39,936 nt of DNA from Rhizobium sp. (GCA_020621905.1 JAHRYZ010000008.1:1-39936), one strand, 5' to 3'; shown: positions 25,535 to 34,434, counted from the first letter of the stretch. A program made the numbers and translations. The notes: a model not told the origin generated them from the sequence alone.

Positions 25535-26278
25535 TCAGACATGCACCTCGCCATGGGCGAACTCGCCGTCGTCCGGTTCGCGGTGGAGTGCTGAGTAGAC
25601 CACGGCACAGTGCAACAGGCCGACGGCGGCCAGAACCAGCCATCCCGGCAAGGGGCCGAGCGTCGCGTTGGCCACCAGGTCGCCGAAGGAATGGATGAAC
25701 TCGACCGAGGGCTCGTCCGGCAGCAGCTTGGGGCTGGATATCTTGAGCGCCCAGGCCAGCAGCAGGATGAGATACATCCAGACATAGTTGCGGCGGATGC
25801 GGCGGAACAGCGCCTCGCGGTAGCTCATTAGAAAGGCGGGGCTGCGCAGGCTTGCCGCGATCGCCACCGCCCAGTCGGGATTGAGCTCGGCCTGCGGGCT
25901 CAGCACCTGGGCGAAATAGTGCCGCTCCAGCTGGCGCACCCGTGCCCGGTAGACGTCGAAGAAACGGTAGCGCCGCGCCTCGATCATCAGGAACAGCGAA
26001 ATCAGCAGCATGGCGAACAGCACCACGCCATGATGCGAGGTCGGTGTCGACAGCGACACCGAGAGCAGGCCGGCGACCACGGTCATGGCCCAGTTCGAGG
26101 TACGGTCGATCCGGTCGCGCCAGCTGGTCATTCGGCCGATCTCGCCGCGATAATAATGGATGATCATATTGGCTTTTTCGACCGAATTCGCCGGCAGGGC
26201 CGGCCCGTCGCCATGCGTCTTGCCTGCCCCCTGGATGATCGTGCCCGCACCCTGGATGATTTCGCCCTGTTCCGCCAT
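25535..26278 (-). CDS. DUF2270 integral membrane protein
   Basis: 247 residues. The N-terminus has a small internal repeat (IIQGAG twice). IHYYRGEIGRMTSWRDRIDRTSNWAM is the DUF2270 opening, followed by two close membrane helices (VVAGLLSVSLS, VLFAMLLISLFLMIEARRYRFFDVYRARVR), then a cytoplasmic part and two further helices near the C-terminus. The function is unknown. The start at 26278 has GGGAGGTGG upstream and is preferred over 26353. It is divergent from the TPR-methyltransferase gene. Confidence 0.85.
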   Translation of the reverse strand: MAEQGEIIQGAGTIIQGAGKTHGDGPALPANSVEKANMIIHYYRGEIGRMTSWRDRIDRTSNWAMTVVAGLLSVSLSTPTSHHGVVLFAMLLISLFLMIEARRYRFFDVYRARVRQLERHYFAQVLSPQAELNPDWAVAIAASLRSPAFLMSYREALFRRIRRNYVWMYLILLLAWALKISSPKLLPDEPSVEFIHSFGDLVANATLGPLPGWLVLAAVGLLHCAVVYSALHREPDDGEFAHGEVHV

Positions 26279-26447
26279 GCCGCTGCCCACCTCCCGTGTA
26301 ACCTTCGTGGTTACCCCGCCTAACGAGGCACGGCAAGGCCGTGTTCCGGCCACAGGCCGGCCTCACGCATTGCCAAAGGCCCGGCGACCCTTTAGAGGCT
26401 GGCCAAACGGGCGCCGGCGGTCGGCGCGCAACGATTGGAGTTTCCCC

Positions 26448-27263
26448 ATGGCCAAGATCGACGAAGACGCATTGGCGGAAGCCTACAACCGGGCGCTGGC
26501 GCTCGAAAAGGCCGGCGACATCGACGCCGCCGTCAAGGCCTATGAGGAAGTGCTGGCTATCGACCCCGAGGACCATGGCGGTGCCTCCGTCCGCATCGCC
26601 TCGCTCGGCCGCGGCGAAGCCCCGCCGAAGGCGCCGGACGCCTATGTCGAGACGCTGTTCGACCAGCATGCCGAAGCCTTCGAGGACATTCTCGTCGAAC
26701 AGCTCGGTTATGCGGTTCCCGCCATGGTGCGCCAGCGGCTCCAGGCGCTGGAGCTCGGTCCCTTCAAGCGTATGCTCGACCTCGGCTGCGGCACCGGCCT
26801 CACCGGCGGCACGCTGCGCGACATGGTCGACGACATGACCGGCATCGACATTTCCGAAAACATGGTCGAGATCGCCCACGAGAAGGATCTCTATGAGACC
26901 CTCTACGTCGCCGAGGTCGAGGATTTCCTTGAGGACAATGACGACGAGGCCTTCGACCTCATCACCGCGACCGACGTGCTGCCCTATCTCGGCGCGCTCG
27001 AGCCGCTGTTCTTCGGTGCGGCGGAAAACATGCTCGCCGGCGGCCTCTTCATCTTCTCGTCGGAGACCCTGCCCGAAGACGTGCTGGCCGGCCGACCCTA
27101 CATGGTCGGTCCGCACCAGCGCTTCGCCCACTCGGAAGCCTATATCCGCGAGCGGCTTGCCTCGACCGGCTTCGAGATCGTCGAGATGTCCGAGATCAAT
27201 GTGCGCATGCAGGACGGCAACCCGTCTCCGGGCCATCTGGTGATCGCGCGCCTCAAGGGCTGA
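26448..27263 (+). CDS. SAM-dependent methyltransferase with N-terminal TPR motif
   Basis: 271 residues. The first ~45 form one TPR-like helix pair (ALAEAYNRALALEKAGDIDAAVKAYEEVLAIDPEDHG). The class I methyltransferase domain follows: RMLDLGCGTGLTGGTLRDM (motif I, SAM binding), GIDISENMVEIAHEK (acidic residue for the ribose), FDLITATDVLPYLG (motif IV) and a C-terminal beta hairpin. It is cytoplasmic. Substrates of this TPR-linked subfamily are not established. The start at 26448 has TTGGAG upstream. It is monocistronic or lightly linked to the cytochrome gene 82 bp downstream. Confidence 0.9.
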   Translation: MAKIDEDALAEAYNRALALEKAGDIDAAVKAYEEVLAIDPEDHGGASVRIASLGRGEAPPKAPDAYVETLFDQHAEAFEDILVEQLGYAVPAMVRQRLQALELGPFKRMLDLGCGTGLTGGTLRDMVDDMTGIDISENMVEIAHEKDLYETLYVAEVEDFLEDNDDEAFDLITATDVLPYLGALEPLFFGAAENMLAGGLFIFSSETLPEDVLAGRPYMVGPHQRFAHSEAYIRERLASTGFEIVEMSEINVRMQDGNPSPGHLVIARLKG

Positions 27264-27345
27264 ACCGATTGCCGCGCCGGTGATTTGATGAGAAGCTGAG
27301 GGGCACGCCGGAGGCGGCCCCGTCTCTTCTCGTCAGAGGTCCCCT

Positions 27346-27612
27346 ATGATCCGCGCCATGTTTCTCGCCGTTCTTCTCTGTCTGGCCGGAAAGGCCTGGG
27401 CCGCGGGCGATCCCGTCGCCGGCGAAGCCGCCTATACGAAGGCCTGCGCCCGCTGCCACCGCAGCGTCGACCGCCTCGTCCCGATGATCGCCGGCCCTGA
27501 CGCGGCGGCCAGGAGCGCCTATCTCGATGGCTTCCTCGCCGACCACAAGGCACCCGATCCGGCCATGCGCGCCGACATCATCGCCTACCTGCTGAAAGTT
27601 TCGGCCTTGTGA
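27346..27612 (+). CDS. Small periplasmic c-type cytochrome
   Basis: 88 residues. The signal peptide ends AGKAWA. The mature part begins GDPVAGEAAYTKACARCHRSV, with the CxxCH haem-attachment motif and a typical GxxxYxxxC approach helix. A C-terminal helix (MRADIIAYLLKVSAL) matches class I cytochromes. Candidate axial Met residues are in LVPMIAG or PAMRAD. At about 68 mature residues it is shorter than most cytochromes c. It should carry one electron in the periplasm; partners are unknown. A 90-bp gap separates it from the dehydrogenase gene. Confidence 0.85.
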   Translation: MIRAMFLAVLLCLAGKAWAAGDPVAGEAAYTKACARCHRSVDRLVPMIAGPDAAARSAYLDGFLADHKAPDPAMRADIIAYLLKVSAL

Positions 27613-27701
27613 GAACCGCAGCCCGGCCTGCCGCGCTTTTCCTTCGCCGCGCAATGCTTTAATCCTGCCCACACGAAACACGAGGCAGGAGAATTCTGAG
27701 C

Positions 27702-28574
27702 ATGGCCAAGGTCGCATTCATCGGTTTGGGCGTCATGGGTTACCCGATGGCGGGGCACCTGAAGACCAAGGGCGGTCACGACGTCACCGTCTATAACCGC
27801 ACCGCCGCCAAGGCCGAGAAGTGGGTCGCCCAGTTCGGTGGCAAGGCCGCGGCCACTCCGGCCGAAGCGGCAAGGGATGCCGATTTCGTCTTCACCTGCG
27901 TCGGCAATGACGACGACCTGCGCTCGGTGACGATCGGCAAGGGCGGCGCGCTGACCGGCATGAAGTCCGGCGCAATCCTGGTCGACAACACCACCGCATC
28001 GGCCGAGGTCGCCCGCGAGCTTGCCGAGGCGGCAGCGGCAAAGGGCTGCGGCTTCGTCGATGCGCCCGTTTCCGGCGGCCAGGCCGGCGCCGAGAACGGC
28101 GTGCTGACCGTCATGTGCGGCGGTGATCCGGAAACCTTCGACAAGGCCAGGCCCGTGATCGATGCCTTTGCCCGTATGGTCGGCCTGATGGGTCCCGCAG
28201 GCGCCGGCCAGCTCACCAAGATGATCAACCAGATCTGCATCGCCGGCCTGGTCCAGGGCCTTGCCGAGGGGATTCACTTTGGCAAGAAAGCCGGCCTCGA
28301 CATTGAAAAGGTTATCGAAGTCATCTCCAAGGGGGCGGCCGGTTCCTGGCAGATGGAAAACCGCCACAAGACGATGAACGAGGGCAGGTACGAGTTCGGC
28401 TTCGCCGTCGACTGGATGCGCAAGGATCTCGACATCGTGCTGTCCGAGGCCCGCCGCAACGGCGCGGCCCTCCCCGTCACCGCCCTGGTCGACCAGTTCT
28501 ACGGCGAAGTGCAGAAGCTCGGCGGCAATCGCTGGGATACGTCCTCGCTGCTCGCCCGGCTCGAAAAGAAATGA
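27702..28574 (+). CDS. 3-hydroxyisobutyrate dehydrogenase-family NAD(P)-dependent oxidoreductase
   Basis: 290 residues. The Rossmann start is KVAFIGLGVMGYPMAGHL (GxGxMGxxM), the substrate motif is FVDAPVSGGQAGAENGVLTVMCGG (DAPVSGG), and the catalytic Lys region is GAGQLTKMINQICIAGLVQGLAEG (GxGxxxKxxN). It belongs to the beta-hydroxyacid dehydrogenase family (3-hydroxyisobutyrate, tartronate semialdehyde or succinic semialdehyde reductases); the substrate is not fixed by sequence. The stop overlaps the start of the alkD-like gene as ATGA. Confidence 0.93.
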   Translation: MAKVAFIGLGVMGYPMAGHLKTKGGHDVTVYNRTAAKAEKWVAQFGGKAAATPAEAARDADFVFTCVGNDDDLRSVTIGKGGALTGMKSGAILVDNTTASAEVARELAEAAAAKGCGFVDAPVSGGQAGAENGVLTVMCGGDPETFDKARPVIDAFARMVGLMGPAGAGQLTKMINQICIAGLVQGLAEGIHFGKKAGLDIEKVIEVISKGAAGSWQMENRHKTMNEGRYEFGFAVDWMRKDLDIVLSEARRNGAALPVTALVDQFYGEVQKLGGNRWDTSSLLARLEKK

Positions 28575-29263
28575 CGCTGACGCCTGCATCTTCGGTCGAC
28601 GAAATCGTCGCCTATCTCCAGTCGTTGAGGAACGAAGCCAACATTGCCGGCATGGCACGGTTCGGCATCGACACGACCACGGCGCTCGGCATCACGACGC
28701 CGCAGATGCAGGCTCTTTTCCGGCAGGTGAAGCGCGACCACCGCCGGGCGCTCGCCCTGTGGGACACGGGCCTGCGCGACGCCCGCATGCTGGCGATCCT
28801 GACCGCCGATCCCCAGGCGCTGACGATGGACGAGGCGCGGGCCTGGACGGGCGACTTCAATTCCTGGGAAATCGTCGACACCGCCGCGGATATCTTCACC
28901 GACACGCCCTACTGGCGCGATCTTGTCGCGGAGTTCGCCGCCGACGAGCGCGAATATGTCCGCCGCACGGCCTTTGCCATGATCGCCGGCGCCACCGTCC
29001 ATAACAAGGACGAGCCGGATCTGGCCCTGCTCGCCTATCTGCCGCTGATCGAGAAATACGCGACCGACCCGCGCAACTTCGTCCGCAAGGCCGTGAACTG
29101 GGCGCTGCGCAATATCGGCAAGCGCAACCGCACCTGCCACGCTCCGGCGCTGGCGCTCGCCGAAAAACTGGCGGCGAGCGACGACAAGACGGCACGCTGG
29201 ATCGGCAAGGATGCCGTGCGCGAACTGACGAGCGAAAAGATCCTCAGGCGCCTGAAGCCCTGA
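28571..29263 (+). CDS. AlkD-like DNA alkylation repair protein
   Basis: 230 residues of HEAT-like helical repeats. Characteristic segments include FGIDTTTALGITTPQMQALFRQVKRDH, NSWEIVDTAADIF, REYVRRTAFAMIAGATVHNKDEPD and DPRNFVRKAVNWALRNIGKRN, where the WALR(x)IGK element is typical of the AlkD/DUF6-type alkylation repair proteins. Characterised members excise alkylated bases without base flipping. It is coupled to the dehydrogenase gene by ATGA overlap and converges with the Lrp gene. Confidence 0.9.
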   Translation: MTLTPASSVDEIVAYLQSLRNEANIAGMARFGIDTTTALGITTPQMQALFRQVKRDHRRALALWDTGLRDARMLAILTADPQALTMDEARAWTGDFNSWEIVDTAADIFTDTPYWRDLVAEFAADEREYVRRTAFAMIAGATVHNKDEPDLALLAYLPLIEKYATDPRNFVRKAVNWALRNIGKRNRTCHAPALALAEKLAASDDKTARWIGKDAVRELTSEKILRRLKP

Positions 29264-29278
29264 GGCTCGGCGCGAGCC

Positions 29279-29767
29279 TCAGTCCTCGGAATTGCGCTGG
29301 TTGTCGAGCAGCATGTAGTCGAGCGGCAGTTCCGTCGTGTACTTGATCTGCTCCATGGCGAAGGCAGAGGACACGTCGCGGATCTCGATCTTGGCGATCA
29401 TGCGCTTGTAGAAGGCGTCATAGGCGGCAATGTCCGGCACGACGACCCGCAGCAGGTAGTCGACGTCGCCGCTCATGCGGTAGAACTCGACGACTTCCGG
29501 GAATTCCGCCACCACTTCGGAAAAGCGCTTCAGCCATTCGATCGAATGGCTGGAGGTGCGGATCGAGACGAAGACGGTGACCTTGGTATTGACCTTGACC
29601 GGATCGAGCAGCGCGACGCGGCGACGGATGATGCCGTCTTCCTCCATCTTCTGGATGCGCCGCCAGCACGGCGTGGTCGACAATCCGACCTTCTTCGCCA
29701 GATCGGCGACGGCCAGAGTGGAGTCTTCCTGAAGGATGCGGAGAATTTTTCGGTCGAGTCTGTCCAT
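29279..29767 (-). CDS. Lrp/AsnC-family transcriptional regulator
   Basis: 162 residues. The N-terminal HTH is MDRLDRKILRILQEDSTLAVADLAKKVGLSTTPCWRRIQKMEEDGII, a classic AsnC-type start. The C-terminal RAM ligand domain runs from VFVSIRTSSHSIEWLKRF to YLLRVVVPDIAAYDAFY. It would sense an amino acid and regulate as an oligomer. It is the last of four minus-strand genes (SNase, GST, UDG-like, Lrp), but the 64-bp gap upstream may hold its own promoter. The target genes are unknown. Confidence 0.93.
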   Translation of the reverse strand: MDRLDRKILRILQEDSTLAVADLAKKVGLSTTPCWRRIQKMEEDGIIRRRVALLDPVKVNTKVTVFVSIRTSSHSIEWLKRFSEVVAEFPEVVEFYRMSGDVDYLLRVVVPDIAAYDAFYKRMIAKIEIRDVSSAFAMEQIKYTTELPLDYMLLDNQRNSED

Positions 29768-29831
29768 GCCAAAGCCTTTCGAATAATTTTCTCGATATAG
29801 CTCAAATTTGGTTAAAGCAAAGAAAATCGTT

Positions 29832-30491
29832 TCAGCCAGCCAACGTCTCCACCGCGCATTTCAGCACCGGCAGAACCTCGGCCTCGAACCAGGGATGGCG
29901 CTTCAGCCAGCCGGTGTTGCGCCAGCTCGGATGCGGCAGCGGCAGGACCTTCGGCCCCTCGACATTACCCTGCCAGTAGTCGCGCCAGTGCTCGACCGTC
30001 TCGGTCATCGTTTTTCGCCGGCGGCCGCCCAGATGCCAGGCTTGCGCATATTGGCCGATCGCCAGCACCAGCTCGATCTGCGGCATGGCCGCCATCACCG
30101 TCTCCCGCCATTGCGGCGCGCATTCGCGCCGCGGCGGCAGATCGTGGCCGCTTTCGTTGTAACCGGGAAAGCAGAAGCCCATCGGGGCGATGGCGAAGCG
30201 CCGGCGGTCGTAGAAAGCCTCTCGATCGACGCCGAGCCACTGGCGAAGCCGGTCGCCCGAGGCATCGTTGAACGGCAGGCCCGTCTGGTGAACTTTCAGC
30301 CCCGGCGCCTGCCCGGCGATTAGGATGCGGGCTTCAGAGGAGATTATGGCGACGGGGCGAGGCTCGTGCGGCAAGCGGTAGTCAGGCCCGCCGGCCGGAC
30401 AATCGCGGCAGATGCGGCAGGCGGCAATGGCGCGCCGAAGCGGGTCCATCGCCTCGTCCATGCCCTCGACAGCACCACCGTTCTCCATCAT
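29832..30491 (-). CDS. Uracil-DNA glycosylase-superfamily protein
   Basis: Up to 219 residues. Family motifs are ARILIAGQAPGLKVHQTGLPFNDASGDRLRQWLG (motif A, GQAPG) and LPLPHPSWRNTGWLKRHPWF (motif B, HPSWR). A CRICRDCPAGG cysteine stretch at the N-terminus could be part of a metal site, as in Fe-S UDGs, but only three Cys are visible here. It resembles the small uracil-DNA glycosylase-like group found in rhizobia; activity on uracil is not proven. Alternative starts are 30461 and 30449; none has a clear ribosome site. It follows the GST gene by 8 bp. Confidence 0.82.
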   Translation of the reverse strand: MMENGGAVEGMDEAMDPLRRAIAACRICRDCPAGGPDYRLPHEPRPVAIISSEARILIAGQAPGLKVHQTGLPFNDASGDRLRQWLGVDREAFYDRRRFAIAPMGFCFPGYNESGHDLPPRRECAPQWRETVMAAMPQIELVLAIGQYAQAWHLGGRRRKTMTETVEHWRDYWQGNVEGPKVLPLPHPSWRNTGWLKRHPWFEAEVLPVLKCAVETLAG

Positions 30492-30499
30492 GCGGCCGG

Positions 30500-31111
30500 T
30501 CAGAGGGCCGCGCTCGGCCGCTGATGCACGGCCTTGTACCAGCGCCAGACATGCGTCAGCTCCTCCGGACAGGTGATCTTCGCCGGCTTCATGAATTCGA
30601 AGGCGATCATCGCGGTGATGTCGGCGATCGTGTAGCGCGGCCCGGCGATGAATTCGCGGGTCGCCAGCTCGCCGTCGAGGAAGCGCAGGAAGTCCAGCAC
30701 CTTCGGCTTGTTGACCTCCCCCCATTCCGGCACCTGCGGCACCTCCCATTCGCGCATGGCCGGATGCAGGTGGCGGAAGGCGGCGGCCACCGCGGCGAAG
30801 AAGCTCAACTCCGCCCGCCGGTTCCACATCTCGACCAGCGCCTTGTCCTTGGCATCGATGCCGAACAGCGGCGGATCGGGCTGGCTCTCCTCGAAATAGC
30901 GGCAGATGGCGACCGATTCGCACAGGATCGTCCCATCGTCGAGTTCAAGGATCGGCAGCCGCTGCAAGGGATTTTTCGAGGTAATCTCGGGGGACTTGTG
31001 CCCGAGCGACCCCATATCGACCGGCACGATCTCGACCTCGATCCCCTTTTCCTTGAGGAACACCGTGACCCGCCGTGGATTGGGCGCCCGCCCACCGTCA
31101 TAGAGCTTCAT
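30500..31111 (-). CDS. Glutathione S-transferase family protein
   Basis: 203 residues. The N-terminal thioredoxin-like domain has MKLYDGGRAPNPRRVTVFLKEKG, NPLQRLPILELDDGTILCESVAICRYF (cis-Pro and ES glutathione-binding motif). The C-terminal helical domain has YTIADITAMIAFEF, the N-capping box of GSTs. Cytoplasmic. The substrate is unknown. It sits between the SNase-like gene (21 bp upstream) and the UDG-like gene (8 bp downstream) and is probably co-transcribed with both. Confidence 0.93.
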   Translation of the reverse strand: MKLYDGGRAPNPRRVTVFLKEKGIEVEIVPVDMGSLGHKSPEITSKNPLQRLPILELDDGTILCESVAICRYFEESQPDPPLFGIDAKDKALVEMWNRRAELSFFAAVAAAFRHLHPAMREWEVPQVPEWGEVNKPKVLDFLRFLDGELATREFIAGPRYTIADITAMIAFEFMKPAKITCPEELTHVWRWYKAVHQRPSAAL

Positions 31112-31132
31112 GATACCTCCCGCGATGTTGGC

Positions 31133-31717
31133 TCAGTTGACACCAAGCCAACGGCCAATGAAAGCCAAAAAGCCGGGAGAATGTTCCCCTTCTTCGAGCT
31201 CCGCCCCTGCCTGATGGCTGCGCCGCCAGTCGGCGGGCCGCTCGAACTCGCCCGCCCAAAGGCCGAGACCGTCAAGCCGCGCCGCCGCCTCCTCGCGGAC
31301 ATAATCGCCATAAGAGACGGCAAGCCCCTCGCGCACCAGCCCCGCATTGACGTCGGCCTTGCCGGCCCTGCAGCGGACCAGCAACCGGCCATAGCGGTCG
31401 CGCTCGCCGCCGCTGCAGGAGAAATCGCCATGCGCCGCCCAATCGGCAAGCCTGAGCTTCGCGGTCTCGCCGCAGGCGGTCGGCGCACCGTCTTCGCGGC
31501 AACTCTGGTCGATCTCCGGCGCGTCGATCCCCTCGAGCCGGAAACGCGCGCCGGCCTGCATCAGCGTGTCGCCGTCAACCACGGTGAAATGCCCGGCGAC
31601 GACCTGCCGATTGCCGTTCTCCAGCTTGGCGGCGATCAGAAGCCCGAGGAAAAGCATCGAAAGCCCGACGACGGCATCGCGCAGAATGCGCCATGTGCGC
31701 TTCACATTTCGGCCCAT
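31133..31717 (-). CDS. Thermonuclease (SNase)-like protein, membrane-anchored
   Basis: 194 residues. The N-terminus has one hydrophobic helix (AVVGLSMLFLGLLIAAKL), which is a signal anchor or signal peptide. The SNase domain follows: HFTVVDGDTL, FRLEGIDAPEIDQSC, ERDRYGRLLVRC and VREGLAVSYGDY, with the metal and catalytic Asp/Arg/Glu positions retained. It would act outside the cytoplasm on nucleic acid. It is divergent from the histidine kinase gene (110 bp) and heads the SNase-GST-UDG-Lrp run. Confidence 0.9.
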   Translation of the reverse strand: MGRNVKRTWRILRDAVVGLSMLFLGLLIAAKLENGNRQVVAGHFTVVDGDTLMQAGARFRLEGIDAPEIDQSCREDGAPTACGETAKLRLADWAAHGDFSCSGGERDRYGRLLVRCRAGKADVNAGLVREGLAVSYGDYVREEAAARLDGLGLWAGEFERPADWRRSHQAGAELEEGEHSPGFLAFIGRWLGVN

Positions 31718-31827
31718 TTCAACAACGAAACCTTGGCGAGCATGGCAAACAAATCCTTTTCGACAGCATCTTCTTAAGAATTACCCGCTAATTTTGCCTG
31801 ATCCGCGACAAGTGACCATCCGACAAT

Positions 31828-33363
31828 ATGAGTAAAGGCGTCCCAACCTCGACTGACAAGAACATCGTCGACCTCTCCCGCGGCCATCGCAACACGGCTG
31901 TGGCGAAGGCGGTCCGCACGACGCGCGAACGCTTGCAGTCGAACAAGGCCGGGACGATGCTGTTCGAGAGCGAAATGCTCGGCATGCATGTCGGCGCGAC
32001 CCTGCAGGGTGCGGCCGTGATGCCGATCGTCATCCTCATGGTCAGCGGATTCGGCGCCTACATCAATCCTGACCCGACGCTCTTCCTCTGGACGCTGGCG
32101 ACCCTTACCGTCCACGCGCTCAACATCATCCTCGTCAAGCGCGCCGCGCGCCATGACCTGACCACAGCGAACCTGGTCAAGTGGCGCCGCCTGCTGCTCG
32201 CCGGCCAGGCCGCCATGGGCGTCTGCTGGGCCGTCTTCTCGCTGCAGTCCTGCACCGCCTGCAGCGGCGACACCTTCGTGCTCTACAAGGGCGCGGCCCT
32301 GCTGATCGTGCTGTCGGTCACGGCCATGTCGAACATGCTGCTGCGCCAGGCGGTGCTGTTCGGCTTCCTGCCGACCGTCGGCGCGCTGGTCTATGTGGCG
32401 ATCACCACCCGCCATGCGCTCGACATCGGCGTCACCGCGCTGTTCACTACCGCGCTCGTCTTCTTCATCTACATCACCAGCCGGCTGCATCAGGCCAACC
32501 TCAAGCTCCTCTCCTTCCAGACGGAAAAGGACGACCTGATCGCCGAGCTCGAAGTGGCGAAATCGCTGTCCGACGAGGCGCGCCGCCGCGCCGAGGAGGC
32601 CAACCTCGCCAAGTCGCGCTTCCTCGCCTCGATGTCGCACGAGCTGCGAACGCCGCTCAACGCCATCCTCGGCTTCTCGGAGGTCATGGCGACGGAAGTG
32701 CTCGGCCCGCTCAACAATCCGCTCTACAAGGAATATTCCGGCGACATCCATCGCTCCGGCCAGCACCTGCTCGACCTGATCAACGAGATCCTCGACCTGT
32801 CGCGCATCGAGGCCGGCAAATACGAGCTGAACGAGGAAGTCGTGTCTCTGCTCGATCTCGCCGAGGACTGCGTCGGCATGGTCCAATTGCGCGCCAAAGC
32901 CAAGAACATCACGATCGAGGAACAATTCGAACCCGATTTGCCGGCCGTCTGGGCCGACGAGAAGGCCATGCGCCAGGTCGTGCTCAATCTCCTGTCCAAT
33001 GCGGTCAAGTTCACCCCCCAGGGCGGCGAGATCCACATCAAGGCCGGCTGGACGGCGGGCGGCGGCCAGTATGTCTCCATCCGCGACAACGGTCCCGGCA
33101 TTCCGGAAAACGAGATCCCGGTCGTTCTGTCCGCCTTCGGCCAGGGCTCGATCGCCATCAAGAGCGCCGAACAGGGCACGGGCCTCGGCCTGCCGATCGT
33201 CCAAGCGATCCTTGCCAAGCACGGCGGCGAATTCAAGCTCAAGTCGAAGCTGCGCGAAGGCACCGAAGTCATCGCCATCCTGCCCGCGCGCCGCGTGCTC
33301 GAAAGCCTGCCGGCCGTGACCGAGACCCATGCGGTCGAGCCGCGCAAACGTCAGTTCGCCTGA
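31828..33363 (+). CDS. Membrane sensor histidine kinase, PdhS/DivJ-like
   Basis: 511 residues. Six membrane helices (about residues 50-215) are followed by a coiled coil (LHQANLKLLSFQTEKDDLIAEL to EEANLAKSRF). The HisKA domain then has FLASMSHELRTPLNAILGFSEVM with phospho-acceptor His271. The HATPase_c domain has NLLSNAVKF (N box), DNGPGIPENEIP (G1), FGQGS and GTGLGLPIVQ (G2). It lacks a PAS or receiver domain. The FSEVMATEVLGPLNNPLYKEYSGDIHRSGQHLL stretch resembles PdhS/PleC/DivJ-type kinases that control DivK and CtrA; that assignment is inferred. No response regulator is adjacent. No clear ribosome site precedes the ATG. Confidence 0.88.
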   Translation: MSKGVPTSTDKNIVDLSRGHRNTAVAKAVRTTRERLQSNKAGTMLFESEMLGMHVGATLQGAAVMPIVILMVSGFGAYINPDPTLFLWTLATLTVHALNIILVKRAARHDLTTANLVKWRRLLLAGQAAMGVCWAVFSLQSCTACSGDTFVLYKGAALLIVLSVTAMSNMLLRQAVLFGFLPTVGALVYVAITTRHALDIGVTALFTTALVFFIYITSRLHQANLKLLSFQTEKDDLIAELEVAKSLSDEARRRAEEANLAKSRFLASMSHELRTPLNAILGFSEVMATEVLGPLNNPLYKEYSGDIHRSGQHLLDLINEILDLSRIEAGKYELNEEVVSLLDLAEDCVGMVQLRAKAKNITIEEQFEPDLPAVWADEKAMRQVVLNLLSNAVKFTPQGGEIHIKAGWTAGGGQYVSIRDNGPGIPENEIPVVLSAFGQGSIAIKSAEQGTGLGLPIVQAILAKHGGEFKLKSKLREGTEVIAILPARRVLESLPAVTETHAVEPRKRQFA

Positions 33364-33468
33364 CCGCCGGCTTCGCCCAGGCTCACGCCGCAATCACGTT
33401 TTTCTTTCGTGCGTCTGTCATCAATCCCGCCTATCTTCGGCGAAAATCGACGGATTCGGGAGATCTCC

Positions 33469-34434
33469 ATGACCAAGCTGCTGTCCGCAATGCTCTTCTC
33501 GACGGCCCTCGCCGGCGCACCGGCCCTGGCCGCCGACACGCCGACCGAGCTCACGGTCATGAGCTTCAACATCTGGGGCGGCGGTGCCAACGAGCAAAAG
33601 GACGTGTCGGAGACGGCCGCCGCGATCCGCGCCGCCGGCGCCGACATCATCGGCATCCAGGAGACCAAGCCGGAACCCGACGTCTGCGACGCCGACGATT
33701 GCGTGCCGACCGGCCAAAGCGTCGCCAAGCAACTCGCCGAGGCGCTGGGCTTCCACTACTACGACCAGACCAAGACCAATCCGGCGCTTTGGGCCAACGC
33801 GATCATCAGCCGCTACCCGATCGGCAAGCCGACCGACAATGATCTCGGCGCCGAAATCGACGTCAACGGCCGCAAGGTCTACGCCTTCAACATTCATCTC
33901 ACCGACTTCCCCTACCAGCCCTACCAGCTGCTCGGCATTGAATACGGCCCGGCCCCCTTCCTGAAGACCGCCGACGAAGCCGTCGCTGCGGCCACCAAGG
34001 CGCGCGGCCCGGCGCTTGATCTGGTGATGAAGGACATGAAACAGGCCGAGGGCGCCGACGCCGTCTTCCTCTTCGGTGACTTCAACGAGCCGTCCCATCG
34101 CGACTGGACCGACGCGGCCGTCAAGGCGGGCCGCCAGCCGATGGCGGTGAAGTATCCGTCTGCGCTGAGGATCGAGCAGGAAGCCGGCATGACGGACCTG
34201 CTGCGCACCGCCTATCCCGACGAAGTGGCCAAGCCCGCCTTCACCTGGACGCCGACATCCGAGCCGACCGCCAAGGACGATCATCATGACCGGATCGACT
34301 ACGTCTTCGGCCGTGGCCCGAAGCTGGAGACGTTGAGCGTTTCCGTCGTCGGCGAAAAGAAGCCGGAGGCGGACATCGTCGTCACACCGTGGCCGGCGGA
34401 TCACCGCGCGGTCGTCGCCAAGGTTCGCTTTTAG
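33469..34434 (+). CDS. Secreted endonuclease/exonuclease/phosphatase-family hydrolase
   Basis: 321 residues. The signal peptide is MTKLLSAMLFSTALAGAPALA. EEP-fold catalytic residues appear in LTVMSFNIWGGG (Asn), IIGIQETKPE (Glu), FLFGDFNEPSH (Asp/Asn), DRIDYVFGRG (Asp) and WPADHRAVVAKV (Asp-His). The family includes DNases, sphingomyelinases and phosphoinositide phosphatases; the substrate is unknown. The start at 33469 has GGGAG upstream. It follows the histidine kinase by about 105 bp and converges with dgkA. Confidence 0.9.
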   Translation: MTKLLSAMLFSTALAGAPALAADTPTELTVMSFNIWGGGANEQKDVSETAAAIRAAGADIIGIQETKPEPDVCDADDCVPTGQSVAKQLAEALGFHYYDQTKTNPALWANAIISRYPIGKPTDNDLGAEIDVNGRKVYAFNIHLTDFPYQPYQLLGIEYGPAPFLKTADEAVAAATKARGPALDLVMKDMKQAEGADAVFLFGDFNEPSHRDWTDAAVKAGRQPMAVKYPSALRIEQEAGMTDLLRTAYPDEVAKPAFTWTPTSEPTAKDDHHDRIDYVFGRGPKLETLSVSVVGEKKPEADIVVTPWPADHRAVVAKVRF

